Positions 8,990 through 18,962 of a DNA stretch of 20,000 bases are shown here, piece by piece. The first letter of the stretch is position 1. Every line of letters begins with the position of its first letter. The notes beneath the pieces were generated by a model. The model saw nothing but the letters and a program-made list of their open reading frames with translations. It was not told the DNA's origin and searched no databases. The translations under genes and the position numbers were made by a program. The stretch lies in NCBI GenBank assembly GCA_003427395.1, contig BFEA01000196.1:234330-254329 (forward strand). Reading direction: 5' to 3'. This DNA is from Chara braunii. Its lineage: Eukaryota; Streptophyta; Charophyceae; Charales; Characeae.

Positions 8990-9201
8990 TACGTAGCACC
9001 GTGTTCGAGTTCGGAGGAGAACGCGAACATGTTTGCCTGAACACGAATAAGCGTCCAAAACCCTTTGAACGCGAAATAAAAAATATTTAAAAAAAAAAGG
9101 TTCTCAAACAATTCTGAAAAAAATATATGTTATGTAAAATAATAAAACAAGCAACTTTTGCCTTGGAGTCATGTTCAGATTCTCAGCCAATCATGAGTTA
9201 A

Positions 9202-9251
<50 letters not shown>

Positions 9252-9379
9252 TTTATTTTTATTTTTACGGAAAAAAAAAATGTTCGCGACCTGTTCGCAC
9301 GAACATGTTCGTGACCTGTTCGCGCGAACACGTTCGCACGAACATGAAGGGGTGAGAACACGCTCGCCGTGCTACGCAG
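8990..9379. mobile_element. hAT-like MITE 2 (390 bp), nested in the satellite
   Basis: The satellite sequence CTGAAGACC occurs on both sides (8981-8989 and 9380-9388), a clear 8-9 bp target duplication; removing the insert and one copy restores a satellite unit. The ends are inverted: TACGTAGCACC on the left and, on the reverse strand, CTGCGTAGCACGG on the right, which matches MITE 1. Subterminal palindromes built from TGTTCG are dense, including a perfect 16-bp one at 9298-9313 and a 14-bp one at 9317-9330. No coding capacity. It carries an AT microsatellite. Confidence 0.75.
9206..9248. repeat. (AT)n microsatellite
   Basis: About 43 bp of uninterrupted AT dinucleotides inside MITE 2, flanked by A-rich and T-rich runs. 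Confidence 0.95.
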
Positions 9380-10011
9380 CTGAAGACCATATTAGTAACC
9401 TTTATGGTCATTTGCTCAAGATACCCGAAAATCATGAAGTATTCCGAAGTGATGAATGTCCCAAAGACCAAGAAAACAACCTTTATGGCCATTTGTTGAA
9501 GCTACCTGAAAATCATGAAGCATCCCGAAGTAATGAACATCCCGAAGACAACATTAGCAACCCTTATGACCATATGTTTAAGCTACCCGAAAATCATGAA
9601 GCATCCTGAAGTCATGAATGTCTCAAAGACCATGAAAGCAACCCTTACTAGGCTTATGTTTATGCCTTTAAGTTACACAAAAATGATGAAACATCTCGAA
9701 GTGATGAACGTCTTGAAGACCACGAAAGAATCTCTGGTAGTCGTTTATTTAAGCTACTCGAAAATCAAGAAGCATCCCGAAATAATGAACGTTTCGAAAT
9801 CATGTTAGCAACTCGTATGACTATTTCTTCAAGCTATCCGAAAATCATGAAGCATCTCGAAGTGATGAACATCTTGAAAATAATGAAAGCAATAACTATG
9901 ACAACGTATTCAAACTACCTAAATATCAAAGAGCATCCTTAAATATTGAACGTCCCGAAGACTATGAAAACAACCCTGACGACCCTCTTGTCAAGCTACC
10001 CGAACATCATG

Positions 10012-10260
10012 AAACTTCAGGATGCTTGCTGATTTTCAGATAACTTAAACAAATAGTCATGAAGGTTTTTTTCTTTGTTTTCATAACCTTCGTCAATTCG
10101 GGATGTTTTATTATTTTCAGGTAGGTTGAACAGATGGTCATAAAGGTTATTTTGATGGTCTTCGGAGCGTTCATCACTTCGTGATGATCCAAAATTTCCA
10201 CGTACCCTATGAGGTAGTAAAATGTGTTATTTTTATGGTCTTCAAGACGTTGATCAATTC
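10012..10260. repeat. Higher-order marker block, first copy
   Basis: A plus-to-minus junction (AAACTTCAGGATGCTT) is followed by two inverted satellite units and a non-satellite strip with CCCTATGAGGTAGTAAAATG. The same order recurs at 12755-13003. Confidence 0.75.
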
Positions 10261-12754
10261 ATGAATGACTAATTTCAAAAGTTGCAGATTTTTCATCGTT
10301 CATTTGGTTCTCATCACAGATGTTGTTTAGCTTGTCCAAACAGGTAGCTATAGCGGTTATTTTCATAGTCTTCGGGACGTTCATCACTTCATGATGTTGC
10401 ATATTTTTTTAGCAGTTTCAAGAGATGGTCATAACGTTTGCTTCCAAGGTCTTCGGAACATTCATTACCTCAGAATGTTTCATGATTTTCTGGTAGCCTG
10501 AACAAATGGTCATAAAGGGTTGTTTTCATGGTCTTCATGACGTTCATAACTTCAATAAGTTTCATTATTTTCATGTAATTTGAACGAACGACAATAAAAT
10601 TTATTTTCATGGTTTTCGAGACGTTCATCACTTCAGGACATTTCATGATTTTCGGGTAGCTTGAAAAAATGGTTATAAGGGTTGCTTTCATGGTTTGTGG
10701 GACGTTCATCACTTCACGACGTTACATGATTTTCGGGTCAGATGACCATAAGGATTGTTTTTATGGTCTTCAAAATGTTCATCATTTCGGGATGCTTCAT
10801 GATTTTCAGGTAGCTTAAACAAATGGTCATAACGATCGCTCACATGACCTTTGGGACGTTCATCACTTTAGAATGTTTCATGATTTTCGGGTAGCTTGAA
10901 CAGATGACCATGAAGGTTGCTTTAATGATCTTCGGGGTATTCATCACTTCGGGATACTTTATGATTTTCGGATCGCTTGAACAAATGGTCATAAGGGTTG
11001 CTTTTATGATCTTCAGGACGTTCATCACTTCGGGATGATGGTTGCTTTCATGATCTTCTTCATGTTTCATGATTTTTGAGTAGCTTGAGCAAATAACTGT
11101 AAGGGTTGCTTTCATGGTCTTCAGGGCATTCATTATTTTGGGATGCTTCATGATTTTCGGGTTGCTTGAACAAATAGTCATAAAGGTTGCTTTCATGTTC
11201 TTCGGGACGTTCATCACTTTCGGATGAGGGTTGCTTTCATGGTCTTTAAGACGTTCATTATTTTTGGATGCTTCATGATTTCCGGGCAGATTTAATAGAT
11301 GGTCATCTGTTTAAACTACTTGACAATCATGAAACTTCTCGAATTGATGAACGTCTCGAAAACCATGAAAGCGACCCTTATGGTAATTTGTTCAAGCTCC
11401 CGAAAATCATGCAGCATCCCGAAGTGATGAACATCCAAAAAACCATGAAAACAGTTCTTATGACCATCAGTTCAAGCTGATTGAAAATCATGAAGAATCC
11501 GAAAGTGATGAACGTGTTGATGACAGTCAAAACAACTCTTATGTTTGTTTAAGTTACAAAAAAATCATGAAGCATCCCGAAGTAATGAACGTCCTTAATA
11601 CCATGAAAGCAATCCTTATGGTCATCTGTTCAATCTACCCGAAAATCATGAAGCATCTGAAAGTGATGAACGTCTCAAAGACCATGAAAGCAACCCTTAT
11701 TACCATTTTTTGAAACTTCCCGAAAATAATGAAGCATCCTCAAGTTATGAACGCCCCGAAGAATATGAAAGCAACATTTATGGTTATCTGTTCAAGCTAC
11801 CCGAAAATCATTAAATACCCAAAGGAATGAACGTCTTGAACACATGTTAGAAACCCTTATGACCATTTGTTCACGCTACCCCGAAATCATGAAGCACCAC
11901 GAACTGATGAACGTCATTAAAATCATGAAAGCAAACTTTATGGTCATCTGGTCAAGCTACGTGGAAATCATGAAGCATCTCGAAGCGATAAAAGTCACGA
12001 AAACTATGTTAGCAACCCTTATGATTATTTGTTCAAGTTACCCAAAATCGTGAAGCATATTGAAGTGATGAATGTCTCGAAGACCACGAAAGCAACCCTT
12101 ATGATTATTTGTTCTAGCTACCTAAAAATCATGAAGCATGATTCCGAAGTGAGGAAAATCCTGAAGACCATGCTAGCAACCCTTATGACCTTCTCGTCAA
12201 GGCACCCGAAAATCATGAAGCATCTAGAAGTGACCCTTGTGAGCATCTGTTGAAGCTGCGTGAAAATCATGAAGCATATCGAAGTAATGAACGTCTCGAA
12301 TACCATATTAGCAACCTTTTAGACCATCTGTTCAACGAGCTAACAGTCGTGAAACATCATGAAGTGATGAACGGTCCGAAGACCATAAAAGCATTTTTTT
12401 GTTCATTTGTTTAAGCTACATGAAAACCATGAAGCATCCCAAAGTGATGAAACTCCCGAGACCACGAAAGCAACCCTTATAGTTATTTGTTCAAACTATT
12501 TGAAAATCATGAAGTATTTCGAAGTGATGAACGTCCCGAAGACTATGTTAGCAACCTTCATTGCCATCTGTTCAAGATACCCCAAAATTATGAAGCATCC
12601 CTAAGTGATGAACGTTGTGAAGACAATGAAAGCAATCCCTGTGGCGATTTATTCGAATTATTCGAAAATTATGAAGCATCCTGAAGTGATGAACGTCTCG
12701 AAGACCATGAAAACAACTCTTATGCTCATTTGTTCAAACTACCTGAAAATCATT

Positions 12755-13003
12755 AAACTTCAAGATGCTTCATGATTTTCAAGTAATTAAACATTTGGCT
12801 ATAAGGGTTGCTTTCATTATCTTTATGACGTGCATTACTTCATGATGCTTCGTGATTTTCAGGTAGTTTGAACAGATGGTCATAAGGGTTGCTTTCATGG
12901 TCTTCAAGATGTTTATCACTAGACGATGGTATAGAATGTTCACATAACCTATGAGTTGTGTAAAAGTGTTGTTTTTATGGGTTGCAAGACGTTCATCACT
13001 TCA
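12755..13003. repeat. Higher-order marker block, second copy
   Basis: Matches 10012-10260 with an offset of about 2,743 bp: junction AAACTTCAAGATGCTT, two inverted units, then ACCTATGAGTTGTGTAAAAG. The flanking plus units in both places share the variant GAAAACAAC in place of GAAAGCAAC. The satellite ends just after this copy. Confidence 0.75.
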
Positions 13004-13012
13004 TTAAGTTTT

Positions 13013-13429
13013 CAATATACATGTGTTTGAAAAACGTGTTTGATATGAGAAGCTAAAAATTCAGTTTATTGTGTAGTTTCATCATGAATAAAATAACTAC
13101 CTCCCCAATTTCATGATTGACAAACTATTTTCATGATACACGAACCAATATCATTTTTTCCACTTCATAATTTTTTGATATGTGAATTTTCAGATGTGCG
13201 ATAACCGTTTGTGTCGTGAGGGGGCATACACAATTATGACCAACCATTATGTACCGTCTCTGTGGAACTTAACCCAAAATCATTTACCCCAGATATCAAA
13301 GCCCAGTTTATGATGTTCAATTTCAAGTGTCTGGTATTAAGATATCAATCCCTCCCCCTTGTATTGTTTGCATGTGCCCACAGTTGAAGACCATCTCACC
13401 AATTATATAACTCAAAAATCTTAATGTCA
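13013..13429. other. AT-rich stretch, nothing recognised
   Basis: No repeat, RNA gene or coding signal can be supported. Scattered TTTCATGAT words resemble satellite fragments but show no period. Confidence 0.5.
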
Positions 13430-13966
13430 TGAATTTTTGTCTCCTGGATAAGTGTGATCTGATTTTTATGCTCATGCATCAAAGATTTTAGCCGGAGTGT
13501 TCTGAATTTTTGAAGGCATCGCCTACATCACAAAAGTTCCAGGTTTTAATCTCAAGGTTGTCCATTAACATTTTCCGCTCTCGAAGTGGTATGGATACGG
13601 TCAGGATTTGAAGGGTAATTCATTGCAGTTGCAGATAGCTGGGTACTGAATGGAGTTCTATTGTCTGTGGCCGCAATAGTTGGAGTGCATGTAATTGGTC
13701 ATTTCCGAGACAACGTGCTTTTTATGAAAATTGAATCCAACTTCTTGCTAATTGACAACTTGTCACTTAACGTCGAGAGGAACTTTGTCGACGTGTTTTG
13801 GTCATCATTGATGTCCTTCAAGGTTTTTTCATCCTTCTGCAGAAAAACTGCTACTAGAATTAAGTTGAGACTATTCACTTATAAGCCTACCCAGTTCCCT
13901 GGAGGAATGAGATCGTATTATAAGCAAACAATGTACTTGATCTTTCGGGTCTGTGAGTCCATGTAA
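13430..13966 (+). pseudogene. Probable LINE endonuclease (EEP-fold) relic
   Basis: Blocks in shifting frames follow the order of an L1-type apurinic-like endonuclease: LLDKCDLIFMLMHQRF near 13440-13490 (the position of the D-x-x-x-x-Q-E motif, decayed), SKWYGYGQDLKG near 13578-13615, then an open frame to 13966. The latter reads VAAIVGVHVIGH, VLFMKIESNFLLIDNLSLN and FVDVFWSSLMSF, the pattern of a strand pair, the usual INVYAPN position (here LIDNLSLN) and the Fxxx(F/W)xxL helix. The catalytic Glu and the GDFN motif are not visible. In life the domain nicks genomic DNA for target-primed reverse transcription. No RT follows. The assignment rests on spacing and hydrophobic pattern only. Confidence 0.4.
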
Positions 13967-15385
13967 AAGCTTTGTGTTCAGATATATGGAATAAGTCGAA
14001 AGCAAATACCATAATCAAAACTTTGTTTCGTTGTCGCATATATTGCATTCAGAAAAATTAGTTCCTCGATAATTGATGAATGGAAGGTAATCCTATGGTT
14101 GGGGAATATCCAAGCTAGTATTTTAATATTGCTACTATGCGTGCAAAAACGAAGAGCAATAACCTTTTTTCAATATTTTAGGATTGATTTCTCCTCATCT
14201 TCAACACTCGTTTGTCCTTGTTTTTTTTGTCTTTAATCAACATTCTCAACTAAGCACGTGAATACCTATCATGACTCTGATATTTGTAAAAACTCATAAT
14301 CAAGGTCTGAGAATTATCGACTGCTAAATTATTCTCCCCACCCCTATTTTCACTCATGCCTTATTCCCAAATTCTATGCTATCGTTACAAACTACTTTCA
14401 AAGGTGACCTTCGTCTAGAGTCCCGCTCCAGCACCAGACCATCCCGGTTAACTTGTGAAATTGCGGTATTACCCTAAAAAAGAACCATTTCAGTCCTTCA
14501 ACCCAGTTGTGCTTCATCATGACACCTCCTAAGTAGTTATTATGATTAAGTCAATACCTCTCTGTTGAACCTGGGCGTCGTGGTTGTTTCGGTCGCCTAA
14601 GATTGTAGTATTGTTCCTCCCCGTTCGACCTAATTCGCCTAGGTACCACGGGTTGGGTGAAAAGAGCGGGTTCTCTCTCGCTCTATCTCCTTAGTATGGT
14701 TGAAAGTCACACCCTTGATGTCAGTTTGTTGGAATAACTTTGAATCTTAGCTTCAAGTTTTCATGTTGCCATAAGTTCGAGCCTCTTGGTCCTAAGCTTC
14801 TTTCATATGTGCCAGAGCGAGCTCCTTGTTTTTTTTGCAGTCTATAAGATCATGTTTTTTCTTTTTTTAACTGATTGTCATTGGAATAAAAATTCAAACT
14901 ACCAACGGGGACAACATTCGACTGACCATTTCATTTTCTTCCTTTGTTGTTTTTATTTTCAACTATACTTCTGATATATTTTTTCTTCCTCATGGAATAA
15001 CCCCATGTAGTTCTTGCACCATGGTATCGAAGACGAAACCATTTTGAACTCTCTTAAGTGACAATTGGTTGTTCTCATTCATACCCTGCACACCATTCGT
15101 TCTCCGAACTCTGGGTCCACATAATACTTAAGATTCTTGAGTTCATACATCGATCTCTCTCTCATTGGAGGGTTATATTTTATCACAGTGCCAATGATTC
15201 TCGAAACAACTGTCTTGGTGTAAATAATGACATATGAAAGAACATGAAAAGTCTTAACCCATAAATAACTAAACATCTCAATTGTGATAAATTTCCTCCA
15301 TTATAATATAGTCACCTAAGGTTTAAAACTCGTAGAATATGAAAGAGTCAAACAACAATACCTCATCTTTTGCTTTTTCTATTAG
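13967..15385. other. Decayed, largely unassigned DNA
   Basis: I find no clear gene. Minus-strand fragments may continue the LINE ORF1-like relic at 15386-15829: a 65-codon open frame at 15079-15276 ends with NLKYYVDPEFGERM, and a Lys/Glu-rich patch with several stops spans about 14750-15050. A GC-richer strip with a repeated REF-type motif CGCCTA lies at 14560-14660. None of it is firm. Confidence 0.35.
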
Positions 15386-15829
15386 CTATGCAGATACCAC
15401 CATATCCTTGACCACATACGTCAACATGTTTGACACTTGAAATTTGATAGTTCCTCTCTTAGTTTCCTGTTCGAAAATATAATCCTTGGCCCATCTATTT
15501 TCGTGCACCCTGATAAGGTTAACTTTCACTTTCCTTGACATGTCTCTTGCAGCCTCCTTGAAAACGATTACAATCGTTCTCTCCTTGAGCTAGACCATCT
15601 TGATCCGGTCAAAAGCAAGGTTCACAATAAAAATGGTTTCTTTTCTTTCCACCTCGATGCTCTCACATGAAACTTCATGAGGAATGTTACCTTCCTCATA
15701 GCACTAGTCGATAAGCTCTCCCATACCCGATTCATTAAGGTTCTGATCGCCAGGAGCTGATGGTGGAAAGCATGTGGCCGTTTTTTTTTTTTTTTTTTTT
15801 TTTTTTCCCGCTTGAGCTTGATCATCCAT
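15386..15829 (-). pseudogene. Decayed ORF, LINE ORF1-like
   Basis: From ATG 15829 one frame runs to TAG 15388-15386, interrupted only by TAG at 15706-15704 and 15592-15590. It starts MDDQAQAG, passes a Lys run encoded by the A26 tract, then reads NESGMGELID, FIVNLAFDRIKMV, RTIVIVFKEAARDM and VNLIRVHENRW, and ends VSNMLTYVVKDMVVSA. The charged N-terminus followed by a compact alpha/beta-like domain is reminiscent of the first ORF of plant and algal non-LTR retrotransposons, which bind element RNA. That match is from general familiarity, with no diagnostic motif. A host gene fragment is possible. Confidence 0.35.
15781..15806. repeat. T26 homopolymer (A26 on the minus strand)
   Basis: Uninterrupted run of 26 T. 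On the minus strand it lies in frame inside the ORF1-like relic and would encode Lys, so it is probably an expanded Lys codon tract, not a retroposon tail. Confidence 0.9.
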
Positions 15830-16481
15830 CGTTTCTTCTATTTGGACTTGATTGTCCGTGGTTAAGGCAAACCTTGGAAAAAGGAGAGGAAAATTTCAGA
15901 GAAATACGTACTTGAGGAGTGAAAAACTCGTTGTTGAGTTCTGTGATATGAGATGAGCGCCGACAATACTCTGTGTCTGGAAGCGCCGAGCATGAAAATT
16001 GTTCTCATACTATGTTTTCAAAGAATCCGACAAAATGCAGTTGAAAAGATAGTGTTTTATACCTAAAGGCAATAAAAGTACAAATGACGATGCTTTCATA
16101 CATACAATGATAAGAAAGGAACACCGAAAACAAATTTAAGGATTACAAAAGCTAAAGTTTAACCTTCTTCCTTCCGAGCCGGCCAATCATGTAAATCACA
16201 GCCGTGTAACTTCCTTTTGAGGTAAATGTTGACACATTGAAGAAAGCAGGATAAAACCACAGTAGCGCAACTGGAGATCCTTATCCACCTTGTTGTTGCC
16301 TGTGCTGAATCATTATACTCGTAAGCACGTGGCTGAAAAATACGTTGTAACGAGGAAACTATGACTGCTTGTAGTCACAAAACTCGGATCTTGTTACCAG
16401 CAAGGCTTCTAGGCAGAGCAACACCGAGGCTATCGTTCTTTGTAACTGAGCTATGTCTAAAATTTACTATTAACTATCTTT
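15830..16481. other. Unassigned stretch
   Basis: No coding, RNA or repeat feature can be supported. The minus frame upstream of the ORF1-like start remains open for some codons, so the relic may extend slightly into it. Confidence 0.45.
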
Positions 16482-16849
16482 GGGCCTCGCCACACCACTC
16501 TCGAATCTCAAAAATATTCGAGAGCTGTCAGGATTTTTCGAGAGAAAATGACCCTTCGCAACATAGCACACTAGACCTGCCTCTCGAAATGGACGAACTC
16601 GAGCGCGGACGGGCGGCATCACGAAAAACGGCCTGACAGCTCTCGAAATGGACGTCGAACTCGAGTGCGGAGGGCGGTATCACGAAAACTCCAACGCTGC
16701 AGGCCGGGCGAAAACATTGTTTCGAGAGCGCACTCGAAAACGCCTTTCTGACAGTTCTCGAACAGTTTCGAGTTTTTTTTTCGAGCGATGCTGTGTGGCA
16801 GTGCCCGACTCACGAATTTTCGAGATTCAAGAGTGGTGTGGCGAGGCCC
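16482..16849. mobile_element. MITE 3 with ~40-bp terminal inverted repeats (368 bp)
   Basis: The left end GGGCCTCGCCACACCACTCT continues as CGAATCTC and is matched on the reverse strand of the right end (16810-16849) with few changes. Inner inverted pieces CTGTCAG/CTGACAG and many TCTCGA words lie behind both ends. The middle holds a direct repeat of about 50 bp (CTCGAAATGGACG to ATCACGAAAA at about 16580 and 16638). There is no protein and no convincing target duplication, so the superfamily is undetermined. Its ends differ from MITEs 1 and 2. Confidence 0.75.
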
Positions 16850-17930
16850 GTTGAGGCCACCCACACCGACATGTCCCATGCAACAAGCATGTTGCCGCAG
16901 TATAATGCTGAGGTAGAGATGGTGGATAATCGCGGCCCTCACAGGGTTCACTCTGACCAGCGGAGCGCCAGTGTACCAGTCCCCCGGCTCCTTCCTTTTA
17001 TTTTCGTGGGGAGGGCTACTGGTAGTAGCGGTCCCCACTTTGTTAGGTAATAAAACAAAGGAAAATAAAAAATAAAAAAATGAAGTGAAAAAAAAGAAAG
17101 AAGATAAACCCCTGTTGCTCCCAACCATTGGATGCTAACTAGCATATGCACACATAGGGCCTCGCTCCAGTATCGAAATGTGCAAAAGGAGAGTGAATCT
17201 TCCGCTAGAACATGGAAAGATATACAACGCCATTATTTTTTGTCTTTTGTGCATGTCGAGGGTAGTGGCGCGAGGTCCATACGATGGCATTTCGGGAATC
17301 ACTCAAGGCGTCCACAAGTGGGTGGCCAGGCGCCTCCGGTTGCCCAAGATCCCGTATCTCGTGGCGAGGGCGGGCTGAATCAGCGGTCCGATTTCGTTCG
17401 CCGTACGGGGCATCCTGCACCATCTGTCGCAAGCCCGCGCGGCGAGGTGTTCGACGAGAAATATCGGTCAAATCGATCCCGCTGGCGGGAAGGAAAAAAA
17501 ACGACCGTGGTCAACGCAACGTGAATGGCTGATTACAACATTGTCGACGAGCGGGCAGGTCGAGCATGAGGTTGCGGTTGCTGGGGAGCGGAAGTGGGGG
17601 GTAGTTGATCAATCTATCACCGACCGGGTGGGCGAGGTCTCTCCACGTGGATTGCATCGATTCACCCCCGACTTCGGAATCCGCCGCCTGCTCCCCCGCT
17701 CCTTCCCCCCCCTTCCCCTCCTGTATGTGCCTGATGACTCCCGATGCCCGGCGGTCCGAGAGGTCCGAGTGTGAGAGTGCTACGCTACACGATTGAGAGA
17801 TCCAACAGCCGATCAAAGCGGGGCTGACGAGATGCCGCCACGTGGATGATTGAACTAGACTCGACTTGATTAGTCTTGTGATACTAAGATGCATTGATCG
17901 ACCTGAAGACACAGCTGTTTCCGTCGCGCG
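16850..17930. other. GC-richer stretch without a supported gene
   Basis: CpG and GC are higher than in the left half of the window. Short overlapping open frames on both strands (for example 17132-17524 plus, 17511-17912 minus) are expected at this GC and show no domain. I see no RNA gene or repeat. Confidence 0.4.
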
Positions 17931-17940
17931 CTTGGCGGTA

Positions 17941-18128
17941 CAGTTGATTGATTGGTTGTTTGCGGTGATTGATTGATTAATTGGTTGATTAGGTGATTAT
18001 CGGCTTCGAGTGACAAGTACGCTATGGATCGATCGAGCGATTGATTGTTTGGTTGTTTGCGGTGATCGATTGATTAGTTGTTTGCTGTGATCGATTGATT
18101 AGTTGGTTGATTGGTTGGTGATCGGCTT
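17941..18128. repeat. Degenerate GATT/GGTT minisatellite
   Basis: Runs of TGATTGATTGGTTG interleaved with GTTTGCGGTGAT and GATCGATTGATTAG recur across about 190 bp, an imperfect tetranucleotide-based minisatellite. Confidence 0.75.
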
Positions 18129-18217
18129 GCCGGTAAAATTGACTAATGAATGAATGGACGTGGCGGTGGCAGAAGTAAGAGGCCTCGCAGGTATTCCTGA
18201 CAGGCGCCGAGCTGTGT

Positions 18218-18327
18218 GTAGATAGACCGGTCGTCCGGCAGCGACAGCGAGGCTCGCGCCAGGATAGACCGGTCGGCCCGCAGTGGCAGTGAGGGTCGCG
18301 TGAGGATAGATCGGTCGGCTGGCCGTG
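18218..18327. repeat. 42-bp tandem repeat, 2.6 copies
   Basis: GATAGACCGGTCG followed by a GC-rich segment repeats at about 18221, 18263 and 18305 (GATAGATCGGTCG), the last copy partial. Confidence 0.8.
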
Positions 18328-18392
18328 GAAACGATTCAACGGGGAGGTTGTGATCTCGCTGCGCAACAGTTAAGGAGGCAAATTTTTCAATA

Positions 18393-18600
18393 GTTAAGGC
18401 GGGAAATTTCAAAAGTTAAGGCGGGAAATCTCTTCTCTCGCTCTTCCCCGCGCAGCGCACAGTTCTTTTGCGGCCGTTCCGTTCTTTTTCGCGCGCGTGG
18501 CCCGTGGCGGGAGAGTTGAGATTCCGTTCCGTTCCGCTCTTTTTGGCCCGTGGCGGGAGAGTTAAGATTCCGTTCCGTTCCGTTACGTTTGGCGGGAAAT
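18393..18600 (+). promoter_or_regulatory. Cluster of E2F-like GGCGGGAAA sites
   Basis: GGCGGGAAA, the reverse of the consensus E2F site TTTCCCGCC, occurs exactly at 18398-18406, 18420-18428 and 18592-18600. Two near matches, GGCGGGAGA, lie at 18506-18514 and 18553-18561. The first two sit in a 22-bp repeat (GTTAAGGCGGGAAAT), and the GGGAGA pair sits in a 47-bp tandem duplication (18499-18536 and 18546-18583, with CCGTTCCGTTCCG). Eukaryotic S-phase promoters often carry such sites, but no gene start is seen just downstream, so function is inferred only. Confidence 0.45.
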
Positions 18601-18811
18601 TTCAATCAGTATTCCCTGCCTGCCTGGGGAAATTTCAAATTTTTTTTTGCTTTTCAAGGGATGGCCAAGTTCACTGGCGAATGCCCGCAGTGGATTTATC
18701 AGTAATGAGAAACTAAGCCGCATGGAATGTGGACAAGTGTTTTCTGGGGGCTTGGCGTATCTTACGCCTGTATCGATCAAGGAGGCCACAATCTCTTCAT
18801 TTGCGGCTGAA

Positions 18812-18833
18812 CGACCGATTGATCAATCGGTCG
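18812..18833. repeat. Perfect 22-bp palindrome
   Basis: The 11-bp arm CGACCGATTGA and its exact complement meet with no loop. GATCGATTG and ACCGGTCG words are common nearby, so it may have arisen from that local vocabulary. Confidence 0.9.
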
Positions 18834-18962
18834 CCCACAGACGACCGGATCCATCAATAGGCCAGGAACGACTGATCCATCGATTGCCCCACGAGCGACG
18901 GACCATCATGGTTGCTGTGTCCTGACGCGTTCATGACCATTGCTGGAGAATTGAGCAATCCA

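Larger units (their letters stand above)
8769..13012. repeat. 81-bp satellite block in alternating orientation
   Basis: Roughly fifty diverged units whose plus-strand core is GAACGTCCCGAAGACCATGA, then CAACCCTTATGACCATTTG, then CTACCCGAAAATCATGAAGC. The period is 81 bp (for example CATGAAGCA at 8791, 8872 and, as TATGAAGCA, 8953). Orientation is plus to about 10013, minus to about 11290, plus to about 12757, then minus to the end. A nested MITE occupies 8990-9379. Because 81 is a multiple of three, two frames stay open through many units. Confidence 0.9.

Noticed and set aside
10840-11217. 125-codon minus-strand ORF as a host gene
   Set aside because: It is the 81-bp satellite translated in one of its two naturally open frames.
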